Shown here: one piece after another, positions 33,985 to 41,557 of the stretch
Layout: every line of letters starts with the position of its first letter
Position numbering within the stretch: the first letter of the stretch is position 1
DNA from: an uncultured Algibacter sp.
GTDB lineage: Bacteria; Bacteroidota; Bacteroidia; Flavobacteriales; Flavobacteriaceae
Length of the DNA stretch: 41,557 bases
Assembly: GCA_938003745.1 (NCBI GenBank)
Contig: CALKXS010000022.1
Coordinates: 1 to 41,557, forward strand
Direction: 5' to 3'
Translations under genes and position numbers: made by a program
The notes under the pieces: generated by a model
What the model was told of the DNA's origin: nothing
What the model saw: only the letters and a program-made list of their open reading frames with translations
The model's database searches: none

Positions 33985-35052
33985 ATTTTCTTATGTTTTA
34001 CTCTAGAAGGGTTTTCACAAGAAGAAGACCCCAGTTTAAAAATTTCCTTAGACTGTACTCATTTGACAATATATACATCAAACAAATGCTAAATAATATT
34101 CAATTTATAAAAGATCAAAACTATGCAGATGTCCATTTATTTTTAACAAGAAAAACAAATAGAAGTGGTGGCAGATTCTATAAGATCGAATTTATTTGGT
34201 AAAAATGAGTTTAAAGATATAAAGGATAAACTATCTTATTCTACAGATAAAACAATGTCTAATAAAGATAAATGCAACAAAACTTTAAAGTTTATAAAAA
34301 TAGACCTCATTGGATATTAGATAGAAAAAGAGCATACAGACGTAGTAAGCATTAAAGTAAAAAAGGAGTACACAAAGCTGAAGAAGGAGATATTCAAGAC
34401 CCATGATATTCATGAGTTTTTGATATAAACACAAGAGGTAACGGAGAAAAATCAAAAAAGAAACTAGATATTAATTCAGGGATGTTATTAGTATTAGAGT
34501 CAACTAATCTGCAAGAGCTTTTGGCGGCCTTGAATCATTAAGTTTACAGAAACAAATATTTTTACTGGTATTTTAAACTAGCAGTAGAATACAACTTTTT
34601 TAATGACTCAAAATCTACAATAAACAAATTACACTTTCATATAGAAACGATATTGAATATAATAATTATATAGAAAAAACAGTTTTTGGACAAGAGAAAT
34701 AACAACGTTGAGAACATGAGAATTAAACCTTGGTGGAAAAGTTCAGCAAAAAATAAGGAATGTATACGGAGAAGCTTCTTTTGAGCAATATCTTCATGAC
34801 ATTGGTTTAAAGACTTTCTCTTTTCATATTGGAGCTAATTTAAGACTTTTTAAAGGATTCAACTTAAACCTAAGTGGAGGTTATTATATTTCTTGAAACC
34901 AAATTAATTTACCTGCTGGTGATGTTTCATTAAAAGAATTACTACTTCAATAATAATTAGCTTCAGGATACGAATACTCATTAAACATGGAGATAAGTTA
35001 TTCTTTTAGGTAAATGTATTACGCCGTAGTTAATCCAAGGTTTAATTTTTAA
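33985..35052 (+). pseudogene. Decayed outer-membrane beta-barrel protein gene
   Basis: Fragments in three frames read FSQEEDPSLKISLDCTH, then IKQMLNNIQFIKDQNYADVH and FYKIEFIGKNEFKDIKDKLS, then further on LGGKVQQKIRNVYGEASFEQ and LHDIGLKTFSFHIGANLRLF, KGFNLNLSGGYYIS-stop, INLPAGDVSLKELLLQ and finally VVNPRFNF-stop at 35052. The alternating amphipathic strands and the final aromatic residue are typical of an outer-membrane barrel, and the layout fits a conserved secreted Bacteroidota protein I cannot name. At least ten stops or frameshifts are present. The 69-residue ORF at 33993 belongs to it. An IS1595 corpse lies 165 bases upstream. Confidence 0.65.
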
Positions 35053-35286
35053 GCTTAAAAAGCACCAAAACCAACTTAATTAAAAAAAAATAAAAGCGCT
35101 TTTTTTGATTTAGATTTTGTTTAAAAAAATATGAATTCACATAAAACAAGTATAGCAATAAATAAATACTTAGTTTTTGATTTTTTAACATTAAAACAAG
35201 CTTAAAACTGAGAAATTATTCGTTTTCCTAAAAATTTGCTAACTATTTTGGAATCGTTCTAAATAATAAAAACATGACATTTGTTA

Positions 35287-35318
35287 TTTGCCTATATATA
35301 TCTGCTAACCTACCTTTG
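35287..35318 (+). promoter_or_regulatory. Promoter of the sdhCAB operon
   Basis: TTTG (35287-35290), 20 bases, TACCTTTG (35311-35318): both boxes match the Bacteroidota consensus. The ATG at 35346 lies 27 bases downstream. The region 35053-35286 otherwise shows only AT-rich sequence with a short AAAGCGCTTT palindrome near 35093. Confidence 0.75.
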
Positions 35319-35345
35319 CATAAATCATAAACCAACTTCAAAATA

Positions 35346-36023
35346 ATGAGTGGATTTTTCAAATCTTCGATTGGAAGAAAGGTAGCCATGGCGCTTTCAG
35401 CTTTTTTCCTAATGTTTTTCTTACTTCAACATTTTGCAATTAACATCTTATCTGTTCTCAGTCCAGATGCATTTAATGAAGTATCTCATTTCATGGGAAC
35501 AAATCCTTTAATACAATATGGATTACAACCGGTATTAATATTCGGTGTTGTATTTCACTTTGTAATGGGATTTATTTTAGAACTTAAAAATAAAAAGGCA
35601 CAAGGTGTGGCTTATGTTAAAAACAATGGTACTGCAAATTCTACTTGGATGAGTAGAAATATGATTTGGAGTGGTGTTGCTATTTTAGCTTTTGTAGTAT
35701 TACACTTTATTGATTTTTGGTTTCCAGAAATTAACACAAAATTTATTCAAGGCGATTGGTCTGGAACAATTGAAGGTGTTGAAGGATTTCGTTACTACGA
35801 AGAATTAACACATAAATTTGTTAGTCCAATTCGTGTTAGCGCTTATGTTATAGCATTCGTATTTTTAGGACTGCACTTAATGCATGGTTTCACTTCTGCT
35901 TTCCAATCTATGGGAGCCACAGCAGGAAGAAAACAAAGACTTCAAAATATAGGAAAAGCTTATTCAATTATAATTCCATTAGGCTTTATAATTATTGCTC
36001 TTTATCATCATTTTAACCATTAA
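35346..36023 (+). CDS. sdhC: Succinate dehydrogenase cytochrome b subunit
   Basis: A 225-residue integral membrane protein with five predicted helices (about 15-35, 60-80, 105-125, 160-180, 200-222). It anchors the SdhAB dimer and passes electrons to menaquinone through two haems. Candidate haem His residues are in LLQHFAIN, VFHFVMGF, VVLHFIDFW and LHLMHGFTSAF. Single-polypeptide cytochrome b marks the type B enzyme of Bacteroidota and epsilon-proteobacteria. First gene of the operon, 12 bases before sdhA. Confidence 0.95.
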   Translation: MSGFFKSSIGRKVAMALSAFFLMFFLLQHFAINILSVLSPDAFNEVSHFMGTNPLIQYGLQPVLIFGVVFHFVMGFILELKNKKAQGVAYVKNNGTANSTWMSRNMIWSGVAILAFVVLHFIDFWFPEINTKFIQGDWSGTIEGVEGFRYYEELTHKFVSPIRVSAYVIAFVFLGLHLMHGFTSAFQSMGATAGRKQRLQNIGKAYSIIIPLGFIIIALYHHFNH

Positions 36024-36035
36024 TCTTAGATAATT

Positions 36036-38048
36036 ATGACTTTAAATTCAAGAGTGCCTAAAGGTCCAATTAAAGATAAATGGACAGATTATAAAAACAA
36101 AATAGATTTAGTAAATCCTGCCAATAAACGTCATATTGATGTTATAGTTGTAGGTACTGGTTTAGCTGGTGGTTCTGCTGCTGCTACACTTGCAGAACTT
36201 GGTTATAATGTAAAAGCTTTTGCTTATCAAGATTCTCCAAGACGTGCTCACTCTATTGCAGCACAAGGTGGAATTAATGCAGCGAAAAATTACCAAGGAG
36301 ATGGTGATTCAACATACAGATTATTTTACGATACAGTAAAAGGTGGTGATTACCGTTCTCGTGAAGCAAACGTATATCGTTTGGCTGAAGTGTCTGCAAA
36401 CATTATTGATCAATGTGTTGCTCAAGGTGTTCCTTTTGCTCGTGATTATGGTGGATTATTAGACAATCGTTCTTTTGGTGGAGTATTAGTTTCTAGAACG
36501 TTTTACGCTAAAGGGCAAACAGGACAACAATTACTACTAGGAGCTTATTCTGCAATGAATAGACAAATTGCTCGTGGTAAAATTGAAATGTTTAACCGTC
36601 ATGAAATGCTTGATGTTGTTAAAGTTGATGGAAAAGCCAGAGGTATTATTGCTCGTAATTTAATTACTGGAGAAATAGAAAGACATTCTGCACATGCTGT
36701 GGTGATAGCTTCTGGAGGATATGGAAACGTATTCTTCTTATCAACCAACGCCATGGGGTCTAACGTTTCTGCGGGATGGAAAATTCATAAAAAAGGTGCA
36801 TTTTTTGCAAATCCTTGTTATACACAAATTCACCCAACATGTATTCCTCGTTCTGGAGATTATCAGTCTAAATTAACATTAATGTCTGAGTCTTTACGTA
36901 ACGATGGTCGTATTTGGGTACCAAAAAAGATGGAGGATGTTATGGCAATTCGAGAAGGTCGTAAAAAACCAACCGATTTGTCTGAAGAAGAAAGAGATTA
37001 TTACTTAGAGCGTCGTTATCCAGCTTTTGGAAACTTAGTCCCTCGTGATGTAGCATCTCGTGCCGCTAAAGAACGTTGTGACGCTGGTTACGGTGTTAAC
37101 GCTACTGGTGAAGCTGTATATTTAGATTTTGCTTCGGCAATAGATCGTTACGGAAAAGAGCAGGCAAAAATTCAAAATATAAAAAATGCCTCAGATGTCA
37201 AAATATACGAATTAGGTCAAGCCATAATAGAAGCTAAGTACGGAAACTTATTCCAAATGTATGAGAAGATTGTAGATGAAAATCCATACAAAACACCTAT
37301 GATGATTTATCCTGCAGTACACTATACAATGGGTGGCGTTTGGGTTGATTATAATTTAATGACTACGGTTCCTGGATTATACTGTATTGGAGAAGCTAAC
37401 TTCTCTGATCACGGAGCAAACAGACTTGGAGCATCAGCCTTAATGCAAGGTTTAGCTGATGGTTATTTTGTATTACCATATACTATTGGAGATTATTTAT
37501 CTGATGATATTAGAACTGGAAAAATAGCTACGGATACTGCCGAATTTGATGAAGCAGAAAAAGATGTAAAAGAGCGCTTAGACTTTTTTATTAATAATAA
37601 AGGTGAAAACTCTGTTGATTATTACCACAAGAAATTAGGTAAAATCATGTGGGAGAAATGTGGAATGTCCCGTAATGAGAAAGGTCTTAAAGAGGCTATG
37701 GTAGAAATTAAAGCGTTACGTGAAGATTTCTGGAAAAACGTTTCTGTGCCAGGAGGATTAGAAGAGATGAATCCTGAATTAGAAAAAGCAGGTCGTGTTG
37801 CCGATTTTATTGAATTAGGCGAATTGTTTGCTAAAGATGCACTTTCTAGAGAAGAATCTTGTGGTGGACACTTTAGAGAAGAATCTGCTGAAACTGACGG
37901 ACCTCAAAAAGGAGAAGCTAAACGTAATGACAAAGATTTTGCTTTTGTTTCTGGATGGGAATTTAAAGGCGAACCTGCAGATGCCGTTTTACATAAAGAA
38001 GAATTAGAATTTAATGATATTGAACTAAAACAACGTTCATACAAATAA
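36036..38048 (+). CDS. sdhA: Succinate dehydrogenase/fumarate reductase flavoprotein
   Basis: A 670-residue catalytic subunit oxidising succinate to fumarate. The FAD dinucleotide motif is [20 protein letters not shown]. The His for covalent FAD is in [17 protein letters not shown]. The substrate region is [16 protein letters not shown] and [15 protein letters not shown], and [14 protein letters not shown] and [18 protein letters not shown] are typical. It is longer than the E. coli SdhA (588), as in the Bacteroidota type. Works with the flanking SdhC and SdhB in the inner membrane as complex II of respiration and the TCA cycle. Confidence 0.97.
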   Translation: MTLNSRVPKGPIKDKWTDYKNKIDLVNPANKRHIDVIVVGTGLAGGSAAATLAELGYNVKAFAYQDSPRRAHSIAAQGGINAAKNYQGDGDSTYRLFYDTVKGGDYRSREANVYRLAEVSANIIDQCVAQGVPFARDYGGLLDNRSFGGVLVSRTFYAKGQTGQQLLLGAYSAMNRQIARGKIEMFNRHEMLDVVKVDGKARGIIARNLITGEIERHSAHAVVIASGGYGNVFFLSTNAMGSNVSAGWKIHKKGAFFANPCYTQIHPTCIPRSGDYQSKLTLMSESLRNDGRIWVPKKMEDVMAIREGRKKPTDLSEEERDYYLERRYPAFGNLVPRDVASRAAKERCDAGYGVNATGEAVYLDFASAIDRYGKEQAKIQNIKNASDVKIYELGQAIIEAKYGNLFQMYEKIVDENPYKTPMMIYPAVHYTMGGVWVDYNLMTTVPGLYCIGEANFSDHGANRLGASALMQGLADGYFVLPYTIGDYLSDDIRTGKIATDTAEFDEAEKDVKERLDFFINNKGENSVDYYHKKLGKIMWEKCGMSRNEKGLKEAMVEIKALREDFWKNVSVPGGLEEMNPELEKAGRVADFIELGELFAKDALSREESCGGHFREESAETDGPQKGEAKRNDKDFAFVSGWEFKGEPADAVLHKEELEFNDIELKQRSYK

Positions 38049-38058
38049 AAAAGACACT

Positions 38059-38799
38059 ATGGATTTAACACTTAAAATTTGGAGACAAAAAGACGCTTCT
38101 TCTAAGGGTCAAATGGTCGATTATAAAGTTACTGAGATTTCAGAACATATGTCTTTTTTGGAAATGATGGATGTTTTGAACGAACAACTAGTTAACTCTG
38201 GCGAAGAACCTGTAGCTTTTGATCATGATTGTCGTGAAGGTATCTGTGGGATGTGTTCGATGTATATTAACGGAGAAGCTCATGGACCAGATAGAGGCGT
38301 AACAACATGTCAATTACATATGCGTATGTTTAAAGATGGAGATACTATAACTATCGAACCATTTAGAGCAGCAGCATTTCCTGTAATAAAAGATTTAGTA
38401 GTAGATAGAATGGCTTTTGAACGTATTCAACAAGCTGGAGGTTACATTTCTGTAAACACTTCTGGAAATACTCAAGATGCCAATTCACTACCCATTTCTA
38501 AGCATGCTGCTGATGAAGCTATGGATGCAGCAACCTGTATTGGTTGCGGAGCTTGTGTTGCAACTTGTAAAAACTCTTCTGCTATGTTATTTGTAGGCGC
38601 TAAAGTATCTCAATACGCTTTACTACCTCAAGGTCAAGTCGAAGCTATAGACCGTGTTCAAAACATGGTTGCACAAATGGATTTAGAAGGTTTTGGAAAC
38701 TGTACAAATACTGGAGCTTGTGAGGTTGAATGCCCTAAAGGGATTTCACTTGACAACATTGCGAGAATGAATAGAGAACTTATGAAGGCTAATATATAA
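38059..38799 (+). CDS. sdhB: Succinate dehydrogenase iron-sulfur subunit
   Basis: A 246-residue electron-transfer subunit. The 2Fe-2S ligands are in [18 protein letters not shown] with a further Cys in GVTTCQLH. The 4Fe-4S and 3Fe-4S clusters are bound by [15 protein letters not shown] and [16 protein letters not shown]. It passes electrons from SdhA to SdhC. Last gene of the operon, 10 bases after sdhA, followed by a hairpin at 38827. Confidence 0.97.
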   Translation: MDLTLKIWRQKDASSKGQMVDYKVTEISEHMSFLEMMDVLNEQLVNSGEEPVAFDHDCREGICGMCSMYINGEAHGPDRGVTTCQLHMRMFKDGDTITIEPFRAAAFPVIKDLVVDRMAFERIQQAGGYISVNTSGNTQDANSLPISKHAADEAMDAATCIGCGACVATCKNSSAMLFVGAKVSQYALLPQGQVEAIDRVQNMVAQMDLEGFGNCTNTGACEVECPKGISLDNIARMNRELMKANI

Positions 38800-38826
38800 A
38801 ATACATAGCTTTTATTATATCAAAGT

Positions 38827-38858
38827 AAACCTATTCTGAATAAATCAAGAATGGGTTT
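38827..38858 (+). terminator. Hairpin after sdhB
   Basis: AAACCTATTCT pairs with AGAATGGGTTT (one G-T) around a ten-base loop. The following T run is interrupted (GCTATTTTA), so termination may be partial. Confidence 0.6.
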
Positions 38859-38987
38859 GCTATTTTATACTATATACCTTCCTCATAAAATATTCACATT
38901 AAAACCCTTAGCTAACTACGTTTTTTCTTTCACAATCAACACTTTAGAATAGTATTGTATTTTTAAACACCATAATTACTCATTAAT

Positions 38988-40020
38988 TGCTGTACTCAAT
39001 AACTTAACGTAACAAATCTAAAATTAAATAGATTTGTAATATGAGTAAAAAACATAGACGGATTTCTCTTGGTAAAAGAATCAAGATTGAGACACTTTTA
39101 AACGAAGATAAATCCAAAACTTACATCGCTAAAAAACTTAATAGATCTCGTTCTACAATCTCTAAAGGAATCAATAAATGGTTTGTAGGTGGACAAGGAA
39201 AATATGATGCTAAAATTGCTGATTGGTGTGCCAAAGATGACTATACCAGCAAAAGAAACCTTGACAAAATATCATCCTATAAAAAACTTAGATTTTATGT
39301 ATTTAAAGGACTTTTATCACAATGGACTCCTGAACAAATTGCAGGAAAACTAAAACTAGATTTTCCTAATAATCCAATTATGTCAATATCTCATGAGTCG
39401 ATTTATACACAGCCTCAAGCTCGTTTAAATAAAAAGTTAATGAAGCTTATTGTACGAAAAAACATAAATAAGAACCCCTGAAAAAAGACTTGGAACTGGA
39501 AGTAAAATAGTCAATCAAGTCCGTATTGAGAACAGACCAAATCATATTGAGTTAAGAGAAGAGATTGGTCATTGGGAAGGTGATTTGATAATAGGTAAAA
39601 ACCATAAATCTGCTATAGGGACAATTGTAGAACCTAAGTCCAGGTACACTTTAATCCTAAGACTTAAAGCTAGAAACTCCAAATAAGTTGCCAAAATGTT
39701 CTCTAAAATTCTTAATAAACTAAACCCTATTCTCAAAAAATCTATGACATATGATAACGGAATTGAAATGGCTAGACATAAAGAAATAACGAATAAAACA
39801 GGAATGAAAATTTACTTTGCTCACTCCTATTCTTCATGGCAAAGAGGGACTAACGAAAACACAAATGGACTCATCAGAAGACACCTCCCAAAAGGAACAG
39901 GTTTCAATCTAATTGACAATAAACAATTAATGAGTATTCAAGAAAAATTGAACAATAGACCTAGGAAAATTATTGGATTTAAAACTCCTAATGAAATTAC
40001 TAAAACTAAATATTACATTA
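38988..40020 (+). mobile_element. IS30-family element copy 1 (right end not found)
   Basis: Left end TGCTGTACTCAATAACTTAACG, the same as that of copy 2 at 40909 read on the other strand. The matching right end is not seen; the homology dissolves around 40020. Confidence 0.75.
39041..40020 (+). pseudogene. IS30-family transposase, frameshifted
   Basis: The N-terminal HTH is SLGKRIKIETLLNEDKSKTY, then IAKKLNRSRSTISKGINKW, LLSQWTPEQIAGKLK and ISHESIYTQ. After VRKNINKNP a frameshift (39478) leads to a second frame with RIENRPNHIELREEIGHWEG and DLIIGKNHKSAIGTIVEPKS (first Asp), a stop at 39684, and then VAKMFSKIL, MTYDNGIEMARHKEI (second Asp), YFAHSYSSWQRGTNENTNGL (Glu) and LNNRPRKIIGFKTPNEI. The DDE residues remain but the chain is broken in at least two places. 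The C-terminus beyond GFKTPNEI is replaced by foreign sequence. Confidence 0.87.
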
Positions 40021-40029
40021 TTACCTTTT

Positions 40030-40167
40030 ATTTGATTAATATTCACAAGAACATCGCATCAATAAAACCTAGTTGTAGAAGGTACTACTATTGATCAAAC
40101 AAAATATGGAGTGCCTATCTATAGGAATCCCTTCAAAATATATAGGAACATCCCTCTTAGTAAATGA
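40030..40167 (+). pseudogene. Unidentified gene tail between IS30 and IS4
   Basis: In one frame NIASIKP, then after a shift VVEGTTIDQTKYGVPIYRNP followed by FKIYRNIPLSK and a TGA at 40165-40167. It has the look of a genuine C-terminal coding tail that was cut by the IS30 insertion. I do not recognise the family. Confidence 0.4.
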
Positions 40168-40262
40168 CAAAAAACACAACCTGTTTATTTTCAATACATT
40201 AAGTGTCAATCTCCTAGTTTAAAACATTGATTTTAAGCGTGTCATATAGGTTATTCTGACTT

Positions 40263-40697
40263 ATGTTTGTAATGAAGAAAACCAATGTTATCACTAAAAA
40301 TAGTGAATTAACTCGTGTCCTTAACACTCATTTACAAGGAAGAATAAATTTAGCGCGATTAAAACTGATTTCACATTTTGTAATCGCCCTATACAAAGTA
40401 CAAACAGTTACTTTTGAAAAGCCAGCTAATGCTTTTGATACCGAATCTAGCTATGAATCTTCTTTAAGATGCATACCTTATTGCTCGTCTTGTTTTCAAC
40501 CTACTTCCCAAGCAAGACAAACTCATACTGAGTATTGATAGAACCAATTGGAAGTTTGGGCAAACCAATATCAATGTTTTTATGTTAGACATTGTTTACA
40601 AAACAGTTGCCTTCCCGTTGCTATTTACTATGCTTGATAAAAGGAGAAACTCTAATAGTGAATGAAGAGCGCATCGATTTAATCAATAGGTTTATTT
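40263..40697 (+). pseudogene. IS4-family transposase, N-terminal remnant
   Basis: Reads KKTNVITKNSELTRVLNTHL, QGRINLARLKLISHFVIALY, KVQTVTFEKPANAFD, then after an internal deletion and frame change LIARLVFNLLPKQDKLILSI, DRTNWKFGQTNINVFML (first Asp region) and FPLLFTMLDKR. Another shift follows, and the element is cut at 40698 by the IS30 copy 2. IS4-type DDE transposase; more than half is missing. Confidence 0.8.
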
Positions 40698-40698
40698 G

Positions 40699-40909
40699 CC
40701 TTGTCCACCCACAAACCATTTATTGATTTCTCTAGAGATTGTGGAGCGAGATCTGTTAAGTTTTTTAGCGATATAAGCTTTGGATTTATCTTCGTTTAAA
40801 AGTGTCTCAATTTTGATTCTTTCACCAAGAGAAATCCGTCTATGTTTTTTACTCATATTACAAATCTTTTTAATTTTAGATTTGTTGCGTTAAGTTATTG
40901 AGTACAGCA
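40699..40909 (-). mobile_element. IS30-family fragment copy 2, inverted
   Basis: On the minus strand from 40909: TGCTGTACTCAATAACTTAACG, then an ATG at 40856 and SKKHRRISLGERIKIETLLN, EDKSKAYIAKKLNRSRSTIS, REINKWFVGGQ, cut at 40699 inside the IS4 remnant. It matches copy 1 with about one difference per 20 bases; the HTH reads the family-typical REINKW where copy 1 has KGINKW. Confidence 0.87.
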
Positions 40910-40913
40910 TGCT

Positions 40914-41324
40914 TTAAATAAAAAAGCCATTTAAATAAATTAAACGGCTTTTCGTAAATTGCAAATATCTAATAAGTCTCTCACATTTACTAGATGTTTC
41001 GCTATAATAGTCTCTCATATACAAAGATATAAGAATAAATAAGCAACACCCTGCTATAAATTGATAGGTTCTTATTGTATTTAACGAAAGTTCTAGCCTT
41101 TTTGGTATTTTTTTGATAACTTTTCTAAATAGAATGATTTCAATAATTAATGAGCTAACCCAAATACCAGGAATAAAATCTATAAATAAGAAAAAATCAT
41201 AAGCACCATGAAAAATAATACCGAATATTAGTCCTGATAAGTTTAAAACAACGAAATGGTTTAAACTTTTTGAGAATACAAAAGGGGTTGTGGATATTTG
41301 TCTTTCGAAATATAAAATACTAAA
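40914..41324 (-). pseudogene. C-terminal remnant of a PrsW-like intramembrane protease
   Basis: An open frame without start codon reads FSILYFERQISTTPFVFSKS, LNHFVVLNLSGLIFGIIFHG, AYDFFLFIDFIPGIWVSSLI and later RTYQFIAGCCLFILISLY, ending in TAA at 40914. It has three hydrophobic helices, and the GIIFHGAYDFFLF segment resembles the last conserved His-containing helix of PrsW/CPBP-type membrane proteases. In-frame stops lie upstream (41325, 41343) and the N-terminus is lost. The family call is from that short motif only. Confidence 0.5.
40922..40952. terminator. Bidirectional hairpin at the end of the PrsW-like remnant
   Basis: AAAAGCCATTTAA pairs with TTAAACGGCTTTT with one mismatch. It overlaps the last codons of the remnant and lies 12 bases from the IS30 end. 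Confidence 0.6.
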
Positions 41325-41418
41325 CTACAAACCAATATGTACTCAGTACTTTATAAAAATACGATAGAAATGGAAATTGTTCCTTATATTCCTAAAGCCA
41401 AGAGAGGTTTCCTCTAAG

Positions 41419-41557
41419 TGGACTACCTAATAAATTTGGTATAAATTCCTAAGCCACTTTTTTATAATTTTTTACTCTGATTTCTAATTCTTTTTCTGCT
41501 GGAGTTTTGTAGTCCAAAGACGAATGTAATCGTTCATTATTATACCATTTCATATAT
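41419..41557 (-). mobile_element. IS3-family element, right end, running off the window
   Basis: The terminal repeat TGGACTACCTAATAAATTTG shares TGGACT and TAC/ACC spacing with the left ends at 1924 and 27092 (TGGACTTACTATATTA). Behind it lies the end of orfB. Confidence 0.7.
41449..41557 (-). CDS. IS3-family transposase OrfB, C-terminal end (partial)
   Basis: On the minus strand the frame reads YMKWYNNERLHSSLDYKTPA, then EKELEIRVKNYKKVA and a TAG at 41449-41451. WYNNERLHSSLDYKTP is the conserved end of the integrase domain of IS3 OrfB proteins. The rest is beyond the window edge, so intactness is unknown. Confidence 0.85.
   Translation of the reverse strand, partial: YMKWYNNERLHSSLDYKTPAEKELEIRVKNYKKVA

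Noticed and set aside
1-41557. tRNA or rRNA genes
   Set aside because: No T-arm/anticodon-arm pattern or rRNA signature sequence was noticed on either strand while reading; this was not an exhaustive computational scan.

Overview
This window looks like chromosomal DNA of a marine-type member of the Flavobacteriaceae (Bacteroidota). The DNA is AT-rich. Genes start without Shine-Dalgarno sequences, and several have the Bacteroidota promoter shape TTTG-N19/20-TAnnTTTG. Protein families typical of the group include the IPExxxVDY protein next to pyruvate kinase, a long PurF beside a PfkB kinase, a viroplasmin-RNase HI fusion, OmpA with thrombospondin type-3 repeats, and a three-gene succinate dehydrogenase with one cytochrome b.

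Layout. 1-2.1 kb is an accessory patch: an IS3 element running off the left edge, an orphan 3' end of a group II intron (domains V and VI), a lone NarL-type response regulator and a second IS3 remnant. 2.1-10.5 kb (minus strand) holds an alpha/beta hydrolase, an AddB-like nuclease, an OmpA-family protein and an AddA-like helicase-nuclease. 10.7-12.3 kb has superoxide dismutase and a secreted M28 peptidase. 12.7-17.1 kb (minus strand) has purF, a PfkB kinase, RNase HI and purN. 17.3-21.6 kb (plus strand) has acpP-fabF-rnc, then the IPExxxVDY gene and pyk. 21.9-23.7 kb has dinB, a CYTH protein and a 52-residue lipoprotein gene missing from the ORF track.

23.9-29.2 kb is a gene graveyard with IS256, IS1595 (two remnants), IS3 and IS982 fragments and the corpses of a FAD-dependent oxidoreductase and a BrnQ transporter. 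One intact ArsC/Spx-like gene survives in the middle. 29.2-32.7 kb returns to housekeeping genes: an ACT-like protein divergent from aspartate kinase, and an M24 aminopeptidase P. 32.9-35.05 kb is a second graveyard, with an IS1595 remnant and a broken outer-membrane beta-barrel gene. 35.3-38.8 kb is the sdhCAB operon. 38.99 kb to the end is a third mobile patch: two IS30 copies in inverted orientation around an IS4 remnant, a PrsW-like membrane-protease remnant and the end of another IS3 element at the window edge.

No complete undescribed multi-gene system is visible. The most interesting non-coding signals are: (1) a terminator-shaped hairpin inside the first 20 codons of the RNase III gene; (2) a duplicated terminator plus conserved stem-loop element at 12.3-12.6 kb; (3) a large palindromic REP-like element downstream of pyk; (4) the orphan group II intron domain V/VI. 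All family assignments come from reading the sequence; no database search was possible.
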